From UKL13-3 sp943369665 (GTDB lineage Bacteria > Bacteroidota > Bacteroidia > UKL13-3): 64,000 bases of DNA. Below the pieces are notes generated by a model. The model was given only the letters and a program-made list of their open reading frames with translations. It had not been told where the DNA came from and searched no databases. Numbering within the stretch: position 1 is the stretch's first letter; every line of letters starts with the position of its first letter. The stretch spans positions 160,493 to 224,492 of the forward strand of contig CALRNX020000003.1 of NCBI GenBank assembly GCA_943369665.1, read 5' to 3'. Below are positions 9,098 through 17,007 of the stretch, piece after piece. Both the position numbers and the translations under genes were made by a program.

Positions 9098-9849
9098 TTT
9101 TTACCAAATACTTTTTTGAGCAATTCGGTTACCTGAGCAATCGGATCTTTACGGATTTTTTTCTCCTGATCGGCTACTTTTAAAAACACACCGTTCAATC
9201 CTTTTTTGGTTACATGTTCGCTAAGCGAATTTGTGGTCACCTTAGCATATAACAGCCCGTTGAGCGAAGCTTCATTGTATGCATTGATCAAACTCGAATA
9301 AATACTTTGAGCCGATGCACCCGCAACCAAAGGCTTCACCAGTGAGGCATTAATTTTGGGTTGAAATTTTTGATACAACGAATCATAAGTTGCACCTCTC
9401 AAATAAGTTGTAGCCGAAGTATCTGAACCATTCAGGATATTAAATCCATCGGTGATGGTAATGCCTGTGATGGCATTCACAAAAATGGGTTTGGCTTCTG
9501 TTGCAGCATCTTCTGCTGCCCTGTTCATGGCCAATATGGTATTGTCCATCAGGGGTAAAATGATATCACTCAACCCGGGTACTTTGCTGATATTGGCATA
9601 CATTACCTGTGCTTCCTCGGGCAATAATATTTTAACAGCTTCGTCCCTGAAATAACCATCTACTTTGTGCAAAATGGTGACCGATGTATCTGTTCCAACA
9701 TTTAAAGCTTCCCTTAAGCCGGCTATCACTTCATCGTTGGTAAGCCCTCCGGGAACAGTTTGCAATACTTCGTCCAATTGTTCTTTCGAACACGAGAACA
9801 TAGAAATCGATAACATGATCAAAGCAAAAATGACAGCCGTTTTTTTCAT
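9094..9849 (-). CDS. DUF4197 lipoprotein
   Basis: 251 residues with a lipoprotein signal (lipobox MFSC at about residues 17-20). The body matches my memory of DUF4197: GLTNDEVIAGLREALNVGTD, then the conserved LPEEAQ, a GLSD segment and LLKKVFGK at the end. The family is periplasmic or outer-membrane and of unknown function. It is the first gene of the four-gene operon that runs to 4643, coupled to the next gene by a 4-bp ATGA overlap. Confidence 0.88.
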   Translation of the reverse strand: MKKTAVIFALIMLSISMFSCSKEQLDEVLQTVPGGLTNDEVIAGLREALNVGTDTSVTILHKVDGYFRDEAVKILLPEEAQVMYANISKVPGLSDIILPLMDNTILAMNRAAEDAATEAKPIFVNAITGITITDGFNILNGSDTSATTYLRGATYDSLYQKFQPKINASLVKPLVAGASAQSIYSSLINAYNEASLNGLLYAKVTTNSLSEHVTKKGLNGVFLKVADQEKKIRKDPIAQVTELLKKVFGKK

Positions 9850-9883
9850 TGTATAAATGATGATTTACAGGGGTTAAATATAC

Positions 9884-9918
9884 AACAAGGAACATAATGC
9901 TTAGCTATGTTCCTTGTT
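9884..9918 (-). terminator. Hairpin after the S9 peptidase gene
   Basis: A perfect 13-bp stem (arms 9884-9896 and 9906-9918) with a 9-nt loop, 11 bp past the stop codon of the peptidase gene. The minus-strand tail is only moderately T-rich, so termination may be incomplete. Confidence 0.6.
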
Positions 9919-9928
9919 CTTCAGGTTT

Positions 9929-11989
9929 TTATTTTAAGTAGGTGTCCAACCAGTCAAAATAAACACGTTGCCACAGCACACTGTTCTGAGGTTTTACCAC
10001 CCAGTGGTTTTCATCCGGGAAATAAAGAAAACGGCTTTTGATGCCTTTTAATTGTGCTGCAGTAAAAGCTTCCATTCCTTGCCCAAGCGGCACGCGGAAA
10101 TCTTTTTCGTTGTGAATAACCAATATGGGTTTGTCCCAGTTTTGCACAAATTTATGAGGTGATGCGCTGAAGTTTTTAGGAGTCGGTTGTTGCCAGTAAG
10201 GTCCTTTATTGTCGTTGTTGGCGAAAAACATTTCTTCCGTGGTGCCGTACCAGCTTTCCATGTTAAACATACCGCAATGCGCAATGAATGTTTTAAATCT
10301 TCCCTGGTGGTTACCGGCCAGCCAGTAAACCGAGTAGCCTCCGAAACTTGCACCTACGGCTGCTCTTTTGTCTTTGGCTACAAATGTTTCTTTTGAAACT
10401 TCATCAATGGCACTTAGGTAATCTTTCATGCATTGCCCTCCATAATCACCGCTGATCTGGTCTGTCCATTCCTGGCCGAATCCTGTTGTTCCGCGCCTGT
10501 TGGGTGCCACAACGATATAGCCGTTATTGGCCATCAACTGGAAGTTCCAGCGATACGAGAAGAACTGGCTTACCATGCTTTGCGGGCCGCCCTGGCAATA
10601 CAATAAGGTTGGGTATTGTTTGCCCGGGTTAAAGTTTGGCGGATAGATCACCCATGTTAAAATTTGTTTTCCATCCGTTGAAGGGATCAAACGTTTTTCC
10701 ACTTTTCCCCATTCAATATTATCGGTAAGCGCTTTGTTGGTAAACGTAAGTTGGGTTTCAACCCCTTTGTTGGTGATGGTAAACAATTCTGTCGGCATGC
10801 TGATGGTTTGTTTCGAACCGATCATGATGAATGTTTTTTTATCAGGATTCACCAATGAAAAGCTTTGGTAATCGTGATCGCCTTTGGTGAACTCTTTTAC
10901 CTTCGGGAAATAAAACCCTGCTTTGCCTGCTGCCTCCTGTGTGTAAAAAATGTTTTGTGTTCCCTGGTATTCCGCAACAAAATAAAGTTGGTTGTTGCCA
11001 TTCCATTGAAAGGAGTTAACCGGGTAATCGAAATCCTGTGTGGCATCCATAATGGCTTTTGTATCGGCATAACATACCATCAGGCGGTTTCTGTCCGACT
11101 CATTTCCGGCACGTTTCATGCTTTGCCATGCAATCTTTTTTCCATCAGGGCTGAAGGCCGGATTGATATCGTAACCCACATTGCTTTCGGTAAGGTTGAA
11201 GGTGTGTTTGGTTTCGATATTGTAGATGTAAATATTTGAGTTGGTACTCACAGCCTCGGCTGTTCCGGTGAGTTTGCGCGAAGAGTAAGCCAGTTTTTTT
11301 CCTTCGTTGTTCCAGTTAAATTGTTCCGAACCACCGAAAGGTTGTAAAGGCGCATCAAACTTTTCATCTTTCATGATATCGGTTGCTTCACCGGTCATTT
11401 TTCCATTGGCATAACCAACAATAAACAGATGGCTGTATGCATAATCATGCCAGCTGTCCCAGTGGCGGTAAAACAAACCATCAATAATGCGGGCATCTTT
11501 GGTCATTGGAAGGTCAGGATAAATCTCAGCAGGTGTTTGTTCCAGTTTTACATCGGTTGCATACGCAATATGTGTAAGTGTTGGCGAATACTTGTATGCA
11601 TTCACACCACCTGCTATATCCGAAACCTGGGTTTTGTTCTTTCCATCTACATCGATTTCCCACAATTGCACACTGCCGCTTTCCGAACTTAAATAGGTTA
11701 CTTTTTTGCCATCAGGTCTCCATTGCACATCAAAAGCATTTTGTGCCGCTTCTGTTATGGCAACAGGGTTACCATTCGGAATAGTCATGGTATACACAAT
11801 ATTGGTTCCTTTGTTGGTGGCCAGGTCGTAATGTTTTACTTCATAAATAAGTTGTTTACCATCGGGCGAAAGCTGCGGATTGTTTACTCGTCCCAACTTA
11901 AACAATAATTCAGGTGTCAGTTTTTGTTTCGTTTGCGCCATGGCCGTAATGGTTAAAAATCCAAGTACAAGTGTGATTAGTTTTTTCAT
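9929..11989 (-). CDS. S9 family peptidase (prolyl oligopeptidase / dipeptidyl-peptidase type), secreted
   Basis: 686 residues with a signal peptide (ending AMAQ). The first two thirds form WD40-like propeller repeats (QLSPDGKQLIYEV, FSPDGKKIAWQS). The C-terminal alpha/beta-hydrolase domain carries the nucleophile motif GASFGGYS, then an acid (EKDFRVPLGQG) and a histidine (DENHWVVKP), the S9 catalytic order. Such enzymes remove dipeptides or acyl-amino acids from peptides in the periplasm. It has its own hairpin downstream and appears monocistronic. Confidence 0.92.
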   Translation of the reverse strand: MKKLITLVLGFLTITAMAQTKQKLTPELLFKLGRVNNPQLSPDGKQLIYEVKHYDLATNKGTNIVYTMTIPNGNPVAITEAAQNAFDVQWRPDGKKVTYLSSESGSVQLWEIDVDGKNKTQVSDIAGGVNAYKYSPTLTHIAYATDVKLEQTPAEIYPDLPMTKDARIIDGLFYRHWDSWHDYAYSHLFIVGYANGKMTGEATDIMKDEKFDAPLQPFGGSEQFNWNNEGKKLAYSSRKLTGTAEAVSTNSNIYIYNIETKHTFNLTESNVGYDINPAFSPDGKKIAWQSMKRAGNESDRNRLMVCYADTKAIMDATQDFDYPVNSFQWNGNNQLYFVAEYQGTQNIFYTQEAAGKAGFYFPKVKEFTKGDHDYQSFSLVNPDKKTFIMIGSKQTISMPTELFTITNKGVETQLTFTNKALTDNIEWGKVEKRLIPSTDGKQILTWVIYPPNFNPGKQYPTLLYCQGGPQSMVSQFFSYRWNFQLMANNGYIVVAPNRRGTTGFGQEWTDQISGDYGGQCMKDYLSAIDEVSKETFVAKDKRAAVGASFGGYSVYWLAGNHQGRFKTFIAHCGMFNMESWYGTTEEMFFANNDNKGPYWQQPTPKNFSASPHKFVQNWDKPILVIHNEKDFRVPLGQGMEAFTAAQLKGIKSRFLYFPDENHWVVKPQNSVLWQRVYFDWLDTYLK

Positions 11990-12175
11990 ATATGATTGTT
12001 TTTTGGCTGTTGCTGTTTGCAGTTAGCTATTGGCTCCCGAAGTTTCAGAATGACCATTCGCTTTTTTTGACACTAAGGTTAAGAAATCTAAACAAAAAAG
12101 AAAGTGTCGATCATATAGATGAAGGTGATTGAGCATAGTTTGATAGTTACCGGACGAAATCACCGAAATATATTT

Positions 12176-12197
12176 GCCTCCCGAAATTTCGGGAGGC
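12176..12197. repeat. Perfect 22-bp palindrome downstream of lysA
   Basis: Eleven-base arms (12176-12186 and 12187-12197) meet without a spacer, 24 bp beyond the lysA stop codon. As RNA it would fold into a GC-rich stem, so it may be the lysA terminator, but no T-run follows on the minus strand. It could also be a protein-binding site. Confidence 0.6.
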
Positions 12198-12220
12198 CTA
12201 CTTTCTTTATTGGCTGTTCC

Positions 12221-13450
12221 TTAAAGCACTTCCACTTCATTTCTCACGAGGTCATCCATGGTTTCGCGTTTGCGAATAAGGTGTGCTTTGCCATTGTGTA
12301 TTAATACTTCAGCGGGGCGAAAACGGGCATTGTAATTGGATGCCATGGTGATCCCATAAGCTCCTGCATTTTTAAAACATAAAATATCACCTTCTTTGGT
12401 TTCGGTAATTTTACGGTCCCAACCAAAGGTGTCGGTTTCACAAATATTTCCCACCACCGTGTAAATACGTTGTTTGCCTTCGGGGTTGGATATGTTTAAA
12501 ATGGTATGATACGAATCGTATAACATCGGGCGGATCAGGTGGTTCAAACCTGAGTCAACACCGATAAAAACAGTTGCAGTGGTTTGTTTGATCACGTTTG
12601 TTTTCACCAGGAAAAAGCCGGATTCGCTCACAATGTATTTTCCCGGTTCGAACCACAATTCCAGGTCGCGGCCATATTCTTTGGTGAACTCCATAAACCG
12701 TTGTGCAATGGCTGCTCCCAGTTCTTCTACATCGGTGGTGATATCACCTTCTTTGTAAGCAACTTTAAATCCGCTGCCAAAGTCGATGAATTGCAGGTCG
12801 GGAAAATCCTTGGCTGCTTCAAACAAAATTTCGGCACCTTGCAAGAATACACCTGCATCCAGAATATCCGAACCGGTATGCATATGCAATCCATTTACGT
12901 TGATATTGCTTGATTTGACAACACGCAATACATGGCGCAACTGGTAAATGGAAACACCGAATTTGGAATCGATATGACCGGTTGAAATTTTGCTGTTACC
13001 ACCCGCCATAATATGCGGATTGAGGCGAATGCAACAAGGTACGGTATTGCCATATTCGTGTCCGAATTGCTCCAGGATACTGATATTATCGATATTGATA
13101 TGCACACCCAAAGCAACAGCTTGTTTAATTTCATCAAAGCTCACGCAGTTGGGGGTGAAAATGATCTGGTCGGGAGCAAAGCCCGCGCGCAGTCCAAGGT
13201 GTACTTCGTTAATGGAAACGGTATCCAATCCCGATCCTTCGTTTTTTAACAGCTTTAAGATATTGGTATTGTTCAATGCCTTGCACGCATACTTTAGCTT
13301 CACGTTTAATGGTTTAAATGCATTCTTCAGTTGATTGAACTTCTCAACGATCTTGTTTGCATCGTATACATAAACGGGTGTGCCAAATTCGGCTGCTACA
13401 TCTAGTAGTCTTACATTGCCTGCGTGGTAATCATTGTTAACCAATTCCAT
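12221..13450 (-). CDS. lysA: Diaminopimelate decarboxylase
   Basis: 409 residues. This PLP fold III decarboxylase makes L-lysine from meso-diaminopimelate, the last step of lysine synthesis. Visible marks are the PLP lysine (KYACKALNN, about residue 57), GLHMHTGSD, the glycine loop DFGSGFKV, FEPGKYIV and the C-terminal catalytic CETDTFG. The length fits the family. dapF, the preceding pathway enzyme, lies 7 kb away in the same orientation but not in the same operon. No riboswitch is visible upstream. Confidence 0.95.
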   Translation of the reverse strand: MELVNNDYHAGNVRLLDVAAEFGTPVYVYDANKIVEKFNQLKNAFKPLNVKLKYACKALNNTNILKLLKNEGSGLDTVSINEVHLGLRAGFAPDQIIFTPNCVSFDEIKQAVALGVHINIDNISILEQFGHEYGNTVPCCIRLNPHIMAGGNSKISTGHIDSKFGVSIYQLRHVLRVVKSSNINVNGLHMHTGSDILDAGVFLQGAEILFEAAKDFPDLQFIDFGSGFKVAYKEGDITTDVEELGAAIAQRFMEFTKEYGRDLELWFEPGKYIVSESGFFLVKTNVIKQTTATVFIGVDSGLNHLIRPMLYDSYHTILNISNPEGKQRIYTVVGNICETDTFGWDRKITETKEGDILCFKNAGAYGITMASNYNARFRPAEVLIHNGKAHLIRKRETMDDLVRNEVEVL

Positions 13451-13545
13451 TGTGTTTTGTTAAGTTATTGATATGTTTTAATATATGGGCGGCAAGATAA
13501 GGAAGAATTGCGAAAGAGGTTTAATGGCCTCGAGAATTGGGTAAA

Positions 13546-14217
13546 TTATTTGGCCGGATCGGGTTTCGAAACAAGTTCCTCAAGGGAAGCGATCTTTAGA
13601 TCGGCAATGGCAAAGCGCGGATCATTCCAGGTGGCTGTTTCGGGAACAGCAATACATTTCATGCGGGCAGCTTTGGCCGCCAGCACACCATTAATGGAAT
13701 CTTCCAGTACCAGGCAATCAGCAGGGGAGATGGCCAGTTTTTGAGCCGTGCTGATAAAAATTCCGGGATGAGGTTTACCATATGGTTCGTATTCGGCCGA
13801 CCATAACAGGTTAAAATAATGCCCGATATTTAATTTGGCAACAACGGCTTCGATCAGGCTCATGGCCGATGAAGAAGCAATAGCCATTGGAATATTGTGT
13901 TCGTGTACCGTTTGCAATACTTCATACACACCCGGCATGGGCCTTCCGTTTTGCCGGATATGCGCCTGCATGCAATCCAAAATATCCTGTTCGGTTTGTT
14001 CAAAATTCGGATTGGACCAGGGCTGGTATGCATACCAATGTTTCACTACCTCCGATAAGCGGAATCCCATTACCTGCCTGAGCAGATCGTCATTGAGGTT
14101 TAAGCCCAACCTGCCAAAAACTTCCTGCTCGGCAATTTTCCAATAAGGCTCAGAGTCGATAAGCAATCCATCCATATCGAAGATGATGGCTTTGTGTTGG
14201 GTAAGGTATTCATGCAT
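13546..14217 (-). CDS. HAD-superfamily sugar-phosphate phosphatase (HxpB / beta-phosphoglucomutase-like)
   Basis: 223 residues from the ATG at 14217; an upstream in-frame ATG at 14250 would add 11 residues not typical of the family. HAD motif I is FDMDGLLIDSEPYW, motif II is ASSSA, the motif III lysine is in YGKPHPGIF, and motif IV is LVLEDSINGVLAA. The wording matches the hexitol/2-deoxyglucose-6-phosphatase branch (HxpB, YniC) more than true beta-phosphoglucomutases. The substrate is presumed to be a hexose or hexitol phosphate. It is divergent from the gene at 14309. Confidence 0.88.
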   Translation of the reverse strand: MHEYLTQHKAIIFDMDGLLIDSEPYWKIAEQEVFGRLGLNLNDDLLRQVMGFRLSEVVKHWYAYQPWSNPNFEQTEQDILDCMQAHIRQNGRPMPGVYEVLQTVHEHNIPMAIASSSAMSLIEAVVAKLNIGHYFNLLWSAEYEPYGKPHPGIFISTAQKLAISPADCLVLEDSINGVLAAKAARMKCIAVPETATWNDPRFAIADLKIASLEELVSKPDPAK

Positions 14218-14308
14218 GGCTGCAATTAACAACTTTGCAATCATTTTCAATCGTTCATTTTACCGTGGTGTATTTTTTAGGTGGTGAATTTTTACATATT
14301 TTGTCAGC

Positions 14309-15778
14309 ATGTATTTTATCGAAAAACTCAACCTGGAAAAACACCATACCCTCATTTTTTGGATGCTGTGTGTGGTGTTATCTGTACTTCAATATTTTTT
14401 CGGTTTGCAGCATTTTTATTTTGATGCCGAAAGGTATTGGGAATGCGGAAGGGATTTTAAAGTAGATGGCGTGTTCAGTATGTATAACCATACCACCACG
14501 CGGGGCGTTTTGTTCCCCTTGTTCAATTATGGTTTAATCGAGTTGTTGGGTTACCTCGATTGGCACGAGATCAGCACATTTAAATGTTTGAGCGCAACGT
14601 TTACCACCTGGGGACTTTGGTATGTGCTTCCCGGTTTGTATGCCAGGGCTACCCATCAACACATGGGTGTGGTAAACAAGCTGGTCCTGGTGATCATTAC
14701 CAATATTTTTTGGTTCCGGTATTTCTCTTGTCCGCTCACCGATTTTTTGTGTTTGTTTTTGCTGTTGCAAGGATTTTTACTGTTGTGGACCGATAAAATT
14801 TCAATCGTCAATATCGTATTTGTGGGACTTATCTGTGGCTTTTGTTTTAATACCCGGCCCATTTATAATCTGTTGTTGGGCATTTACCCGTTGTTTTATT
14901 TCCTGGTATCAAAAGAAAAATGGTATGCACAAATCGGTAAAGTGATCCTGTTGCTGGCAACTGCCATTACACTCAGCATTCCGCAGTATTTGTTAAACAA
15001 AAAGGTATGGAAAACAGAAACTTTTTTGCAGCCTACTGTCGCTTATTTCTGGGGAAAAAGTTTGTACCTCGAGCAATTAAAATGGGGTTTGTATATCCAG
15101 AAATACGAAACCTATATTGGGGATTTTGATTGTTATGAAATTGCTCCGGTATTTTATTTTCATGATCGAACAGAGTCGGGATCGCAGGAGGTGGCATTGA
15201 TCGATTCCATTGGAAATTACGACCAATATTTCGATTACCTGTCTGCGCATCCTTCAAGGGTTTTGTGGTTTGGCAAAAATTTATTCAATGGGTTGGATAC
15301 CAAACACAATACACCCTATATCTACCATATCAAACCTCAACTATGGTTTTCGATACTCAATTATATTTGTTGGTTTTGCGGTATTGTATTGGTTACGCTC
15401 AATTGGCGAAAATGGGTGCAAACAAAAGGCTTCAAGTTTATATTGATCTACCTGTTGGCCACTTGTGCCTTGAGTGTTCCCATTGCCATCGAGGTGCGGT
15501 TTTTAGCGGCAATGTATTTTCTACTTTACCTCTTTATTGCTGCCGATTTCAAAACGCTGTTTTCGTTTGTTGCACAAAGACCTGTCCAATCAAAATTGCT
15601 GTTGCTGGGGTTGTTGATCGTTTTTGTTGGAGTGTGTTTGCTGGTATCGCAAACAACATTTGCACAGATTGAAAAAGAAATTTTATGCAATATAAATAAC
15701 AACGAAAATAATCATGCAATGATTTGTTCTAACTTTTCTATGATAAGAGGGTATCTACCTGCGACCATATTGGGATGA
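14309..15778 (+). CDS. Polytopic membrane protein, probable GT-C (ArnT/PMT-like) glycosyltransferase
   Basis: 489 residues with about ten hydrophobic segments. An acidic residue in the first extracytoplasmic loop (YFDAERYW) and an Arg-Pro turn after a membrane helix (CFNTRPIYN) recall the GT-C fold of lipid-linked sugar transferases, but I see no diagnostic family motif. The last 22 codons overlap, antisense, the end of the convergent nucleotidyltransferase gene (15712-15778). That suggests its original C-terminal tail was replaced when the neighbouring pair was inserted. Function is tentative; the coding call is secure. Confidence 0.75.
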   Translation: MYFIEKLNLEKHHTLIFWMLCVVLSVLQYFFGLQHFYFDAERYWECGRDFKVDGVFSMYNHTTTRGVLFPLFNYGLIELLGYLDWHEISTFKCLSATFTTWGLWYVLPGLYARATHQHMGVVNKLVLVIITNIFWFRYFSCPLTDFLCLFLLLQGFLLLWTDKISIVNIVFVGLICGFCFNTRPIYNLLLGIYPLFYFLVSKEKWYAQIGKVILLLATAITLSIPQYLLNKKVWKTETFLQPTVAYFWGKSLYLEQLKWGLYIQKYETYIGDFDCYEIAPVFYFHDRTESGSQEVALIDSIGNYDQYFDYLSAHPSRVLWFGKNLFNGLDTKHNTPYIYHIKPQLWFSILNYICWFCGIVLVTLNWRKWVQTKGFKFILIYLLATCALSVPIAIEVRFLAAMYFLLYLFIAADFKTLFSFVAQRPVQSKLLLLGLLIVFVGVCLLVSQTTFAQIEKEILCNINNNENNHAMICSNFSMIRGYLPATILG

Positions 15779-16395
15779 ATTTGACTTTGAATAATTTCTT
15801 CAATGTGAGGATTTGTTATTACCTTTTTCAATTCTGTTACAATAAAATTTTTAACATCTTTTTCGGATTGCAAAATTTCTTCAACTATCGTTGTGCAATT
15901 ATCAATTACATAAATAACATCTTCAAAATCGTGACTAGTTCTGTAATCTCGACCTCTGTCGTTAAAAGCTTCAAGTTTGGTTGCTATGTAAAATGGGACT
16001 GATAATACCCGTATAGTTTGTTCATTAAAGGTCAATTTTTTGATGAATTCAAAACCCGGTTTATACCATCGATTGGAAACTCCAATAGGACTATCTTCGG
16101 CAGGCATAATATCAATATTGATTCCCTCATATATAAAATTACACATTGCATTACCTTTCGGATTAGGTTGAAATCCTATCTCCAGTAAATTCTCGTTAAG
16201 TTTTACCCAGTCGTTATATCCCGTAAGCTCTAATGTGAAATCAATATCATCGGTTGGTCTTACCTCTTCTGCAGCCGGATCATCTGCGTATACACTCACA
16301 ACAGCCCCTCCAACAAAGACTACTTTCTCATTTAGTGCTCCTAGCTTTTGGGCGATTTTTACAACAAGGTCGATATTGATCTGTTTATTCTCCAT
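15712..16395 (-). CDS. Nucleotidyltransferase of AbiEii/DUF1814-like type (putative toxin)
   Basis: 227 residues. The pol-beta nucleotidyltransferase signature is visible: FVGGAVVSVYADD near residue 27, then RPTDDIDFTLE near 46-56, whose Asp-x-Asp would bind metal. Downstream are the conserved YEGINIDIMPAED, IATKLEAFNDRGRDY and HDFEDVIYVID blocks of AbiEii/MenT-like enzymes. Members of this superfamily act as toxins that modify tRNA or other targets. It overlaps the wHTH gene by 11 bp (16385-16395), as toxin-antitoxin partners often do. The toxin role is inferred from family and context; a housekeeping nucleotidyltransferase is possible. Confidence 0.8.
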   Translation of the reverse strand: MENKQINIDLVVKIAQKLGALNEKVVFVGGAVVSVYADDPAAEEVRPTDDIDFTLELTGYNDWVKLNENLLEIGFQPNPKGNAMCNFIYEGINIDIMPAEDSPIGVSNRWYKPGFEFIKKLTFNEQTIRVLSVPFYIATKLEAFNDRGRDYRTSHDFEDVIYVIDNCTTIVEEILQSEKDVKNFIVTELKKVITNPHIEEIIQSQIHPNMVAGRYPLIIEKLEQIIA

Positions 16396-16906
16396 TTAAT
16401 ATTCGTATTTGTAATTCTTTTAACGCAATTTCTTTTTCTCTACTCCGGCCAACTCTTAATGCATCTAATAACGCCATTAATTGATAGAAGATCTCATCAT
16501 GAGTGACTGCATCGGGAACTGAAGCATACAGAGGATGAATAGCTTGTCCTTTTATCTGACCTTTTGGGTGTGGCCAAACATAAGCCTCACTGCCTAAGAT
16601 TTGTTTATTAAGAGGAGGCGCAGAATGAGCTGTTGGTATTCCTCTTGTAATATGGCCGGGATGTTGTGGGAATACATAACTTAGTCCATACCTTAGAAAC
16701 TCCATTAGTCCAAGTCTCTTCACCTTTTTATTTTCTGAAAGCAATCCACAATAACGAAGTCTTACCAAAGCCTGACTTATTTCTGATTGGCTCATGTGTA
16801 AAGCATTTGCTAAAGACTTTTGATTCCAATCGTCTGTATTCAATGCGATTATTTTCATGAGAATAACAACATCCTGTGGCTTAAGTTGATAATTAATGGT
16901 TTTCAT
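16385..16906 (-). CDS. Winged-helix regulator, putative antitoxin/autorepressor of the nucleotidyltransferase pair
   Basis: 173 residues from the ATG at 16906 (MKTINYQLKPQDVV); an ATG 24 bp upstream lies inside the palindrome and is less likely. Residues about 10-75 form a MarR-like winged helix (NQKSLANALHMSQSEISQAL, then VRLRYCGLL). The C-terminal half (GIPTAHSAPPLN, KGQAIHPLYASVPDA) is a separate conserved region I cannot name. Two large palindromes sharing a 16-bp core lie immediately upstream, the expected setting for an autoregulating DNA-binding protein. Its gene overlaps the nucleotidyltransferase gene by 11 bp. Confidence 0.78.
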   Translation of the reverse strand: MKTINYQLKPQDVVILMKIIALNTDDWNQKSLANALHMSQSEISQALVRLRYCGLLSENKKVKRLGLMEFLRYGLSYVFPQHPGHITRGIPTAHSAPPLNKQILGSEAYVWPHPKGQIKGQAIHPLYASVPDAVTHDEIFYQLMALLDALRVGRSREKEIALKELQIRILNGE

Positions 16907-16936
16907 AATATTGCATATCGCGATATGCAATATTAT
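16905..16936. promoter_or_regulatory. 32-bp perfect palindrome, putative operator O1 of the wHTH/NTase pair
   Basis: Perfect dyad centred between 16920 and 16921, abutting the start codon of the winged-helix gene (16904-16906). The centre, GCATATCGCGATATGC, recurs in a second palindrome 65 bp upstream. Binding here would block the start region of the operon. Confidence 0.75.
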
Positions 16937-16973
16937 ATGTTATTTAACTGAAAAACAATCTTTAAAAGTGAAA

Positions 16974-16997
16974 TATCGCATATCGCGATATGCGATA
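16974..16997. promoter_or_regulatory. 24-bp perfect palindrome, putative operator O2
   Basis: Perfect dyad centred between 16985 and 16986, with the same GCATATCGCGATATGC core as O1. The A/T-rich interval between the two sites (16937-16973) probably holds the minus-strand promoter, so a repressor could bridge or flank it. Confidence 0.75.
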
Positions 16998-17007
16998 GGT
17001 GGATGGG

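Noticed and set aside
15712..16930. Canonical AbiE system
   Set aside because: The NTase fits AbiEii-like enzymes broadly, but the wHTH partner lacks features I would expect of AbiEi (its C-terminal half is different), so I call it a related, unnamed pair.
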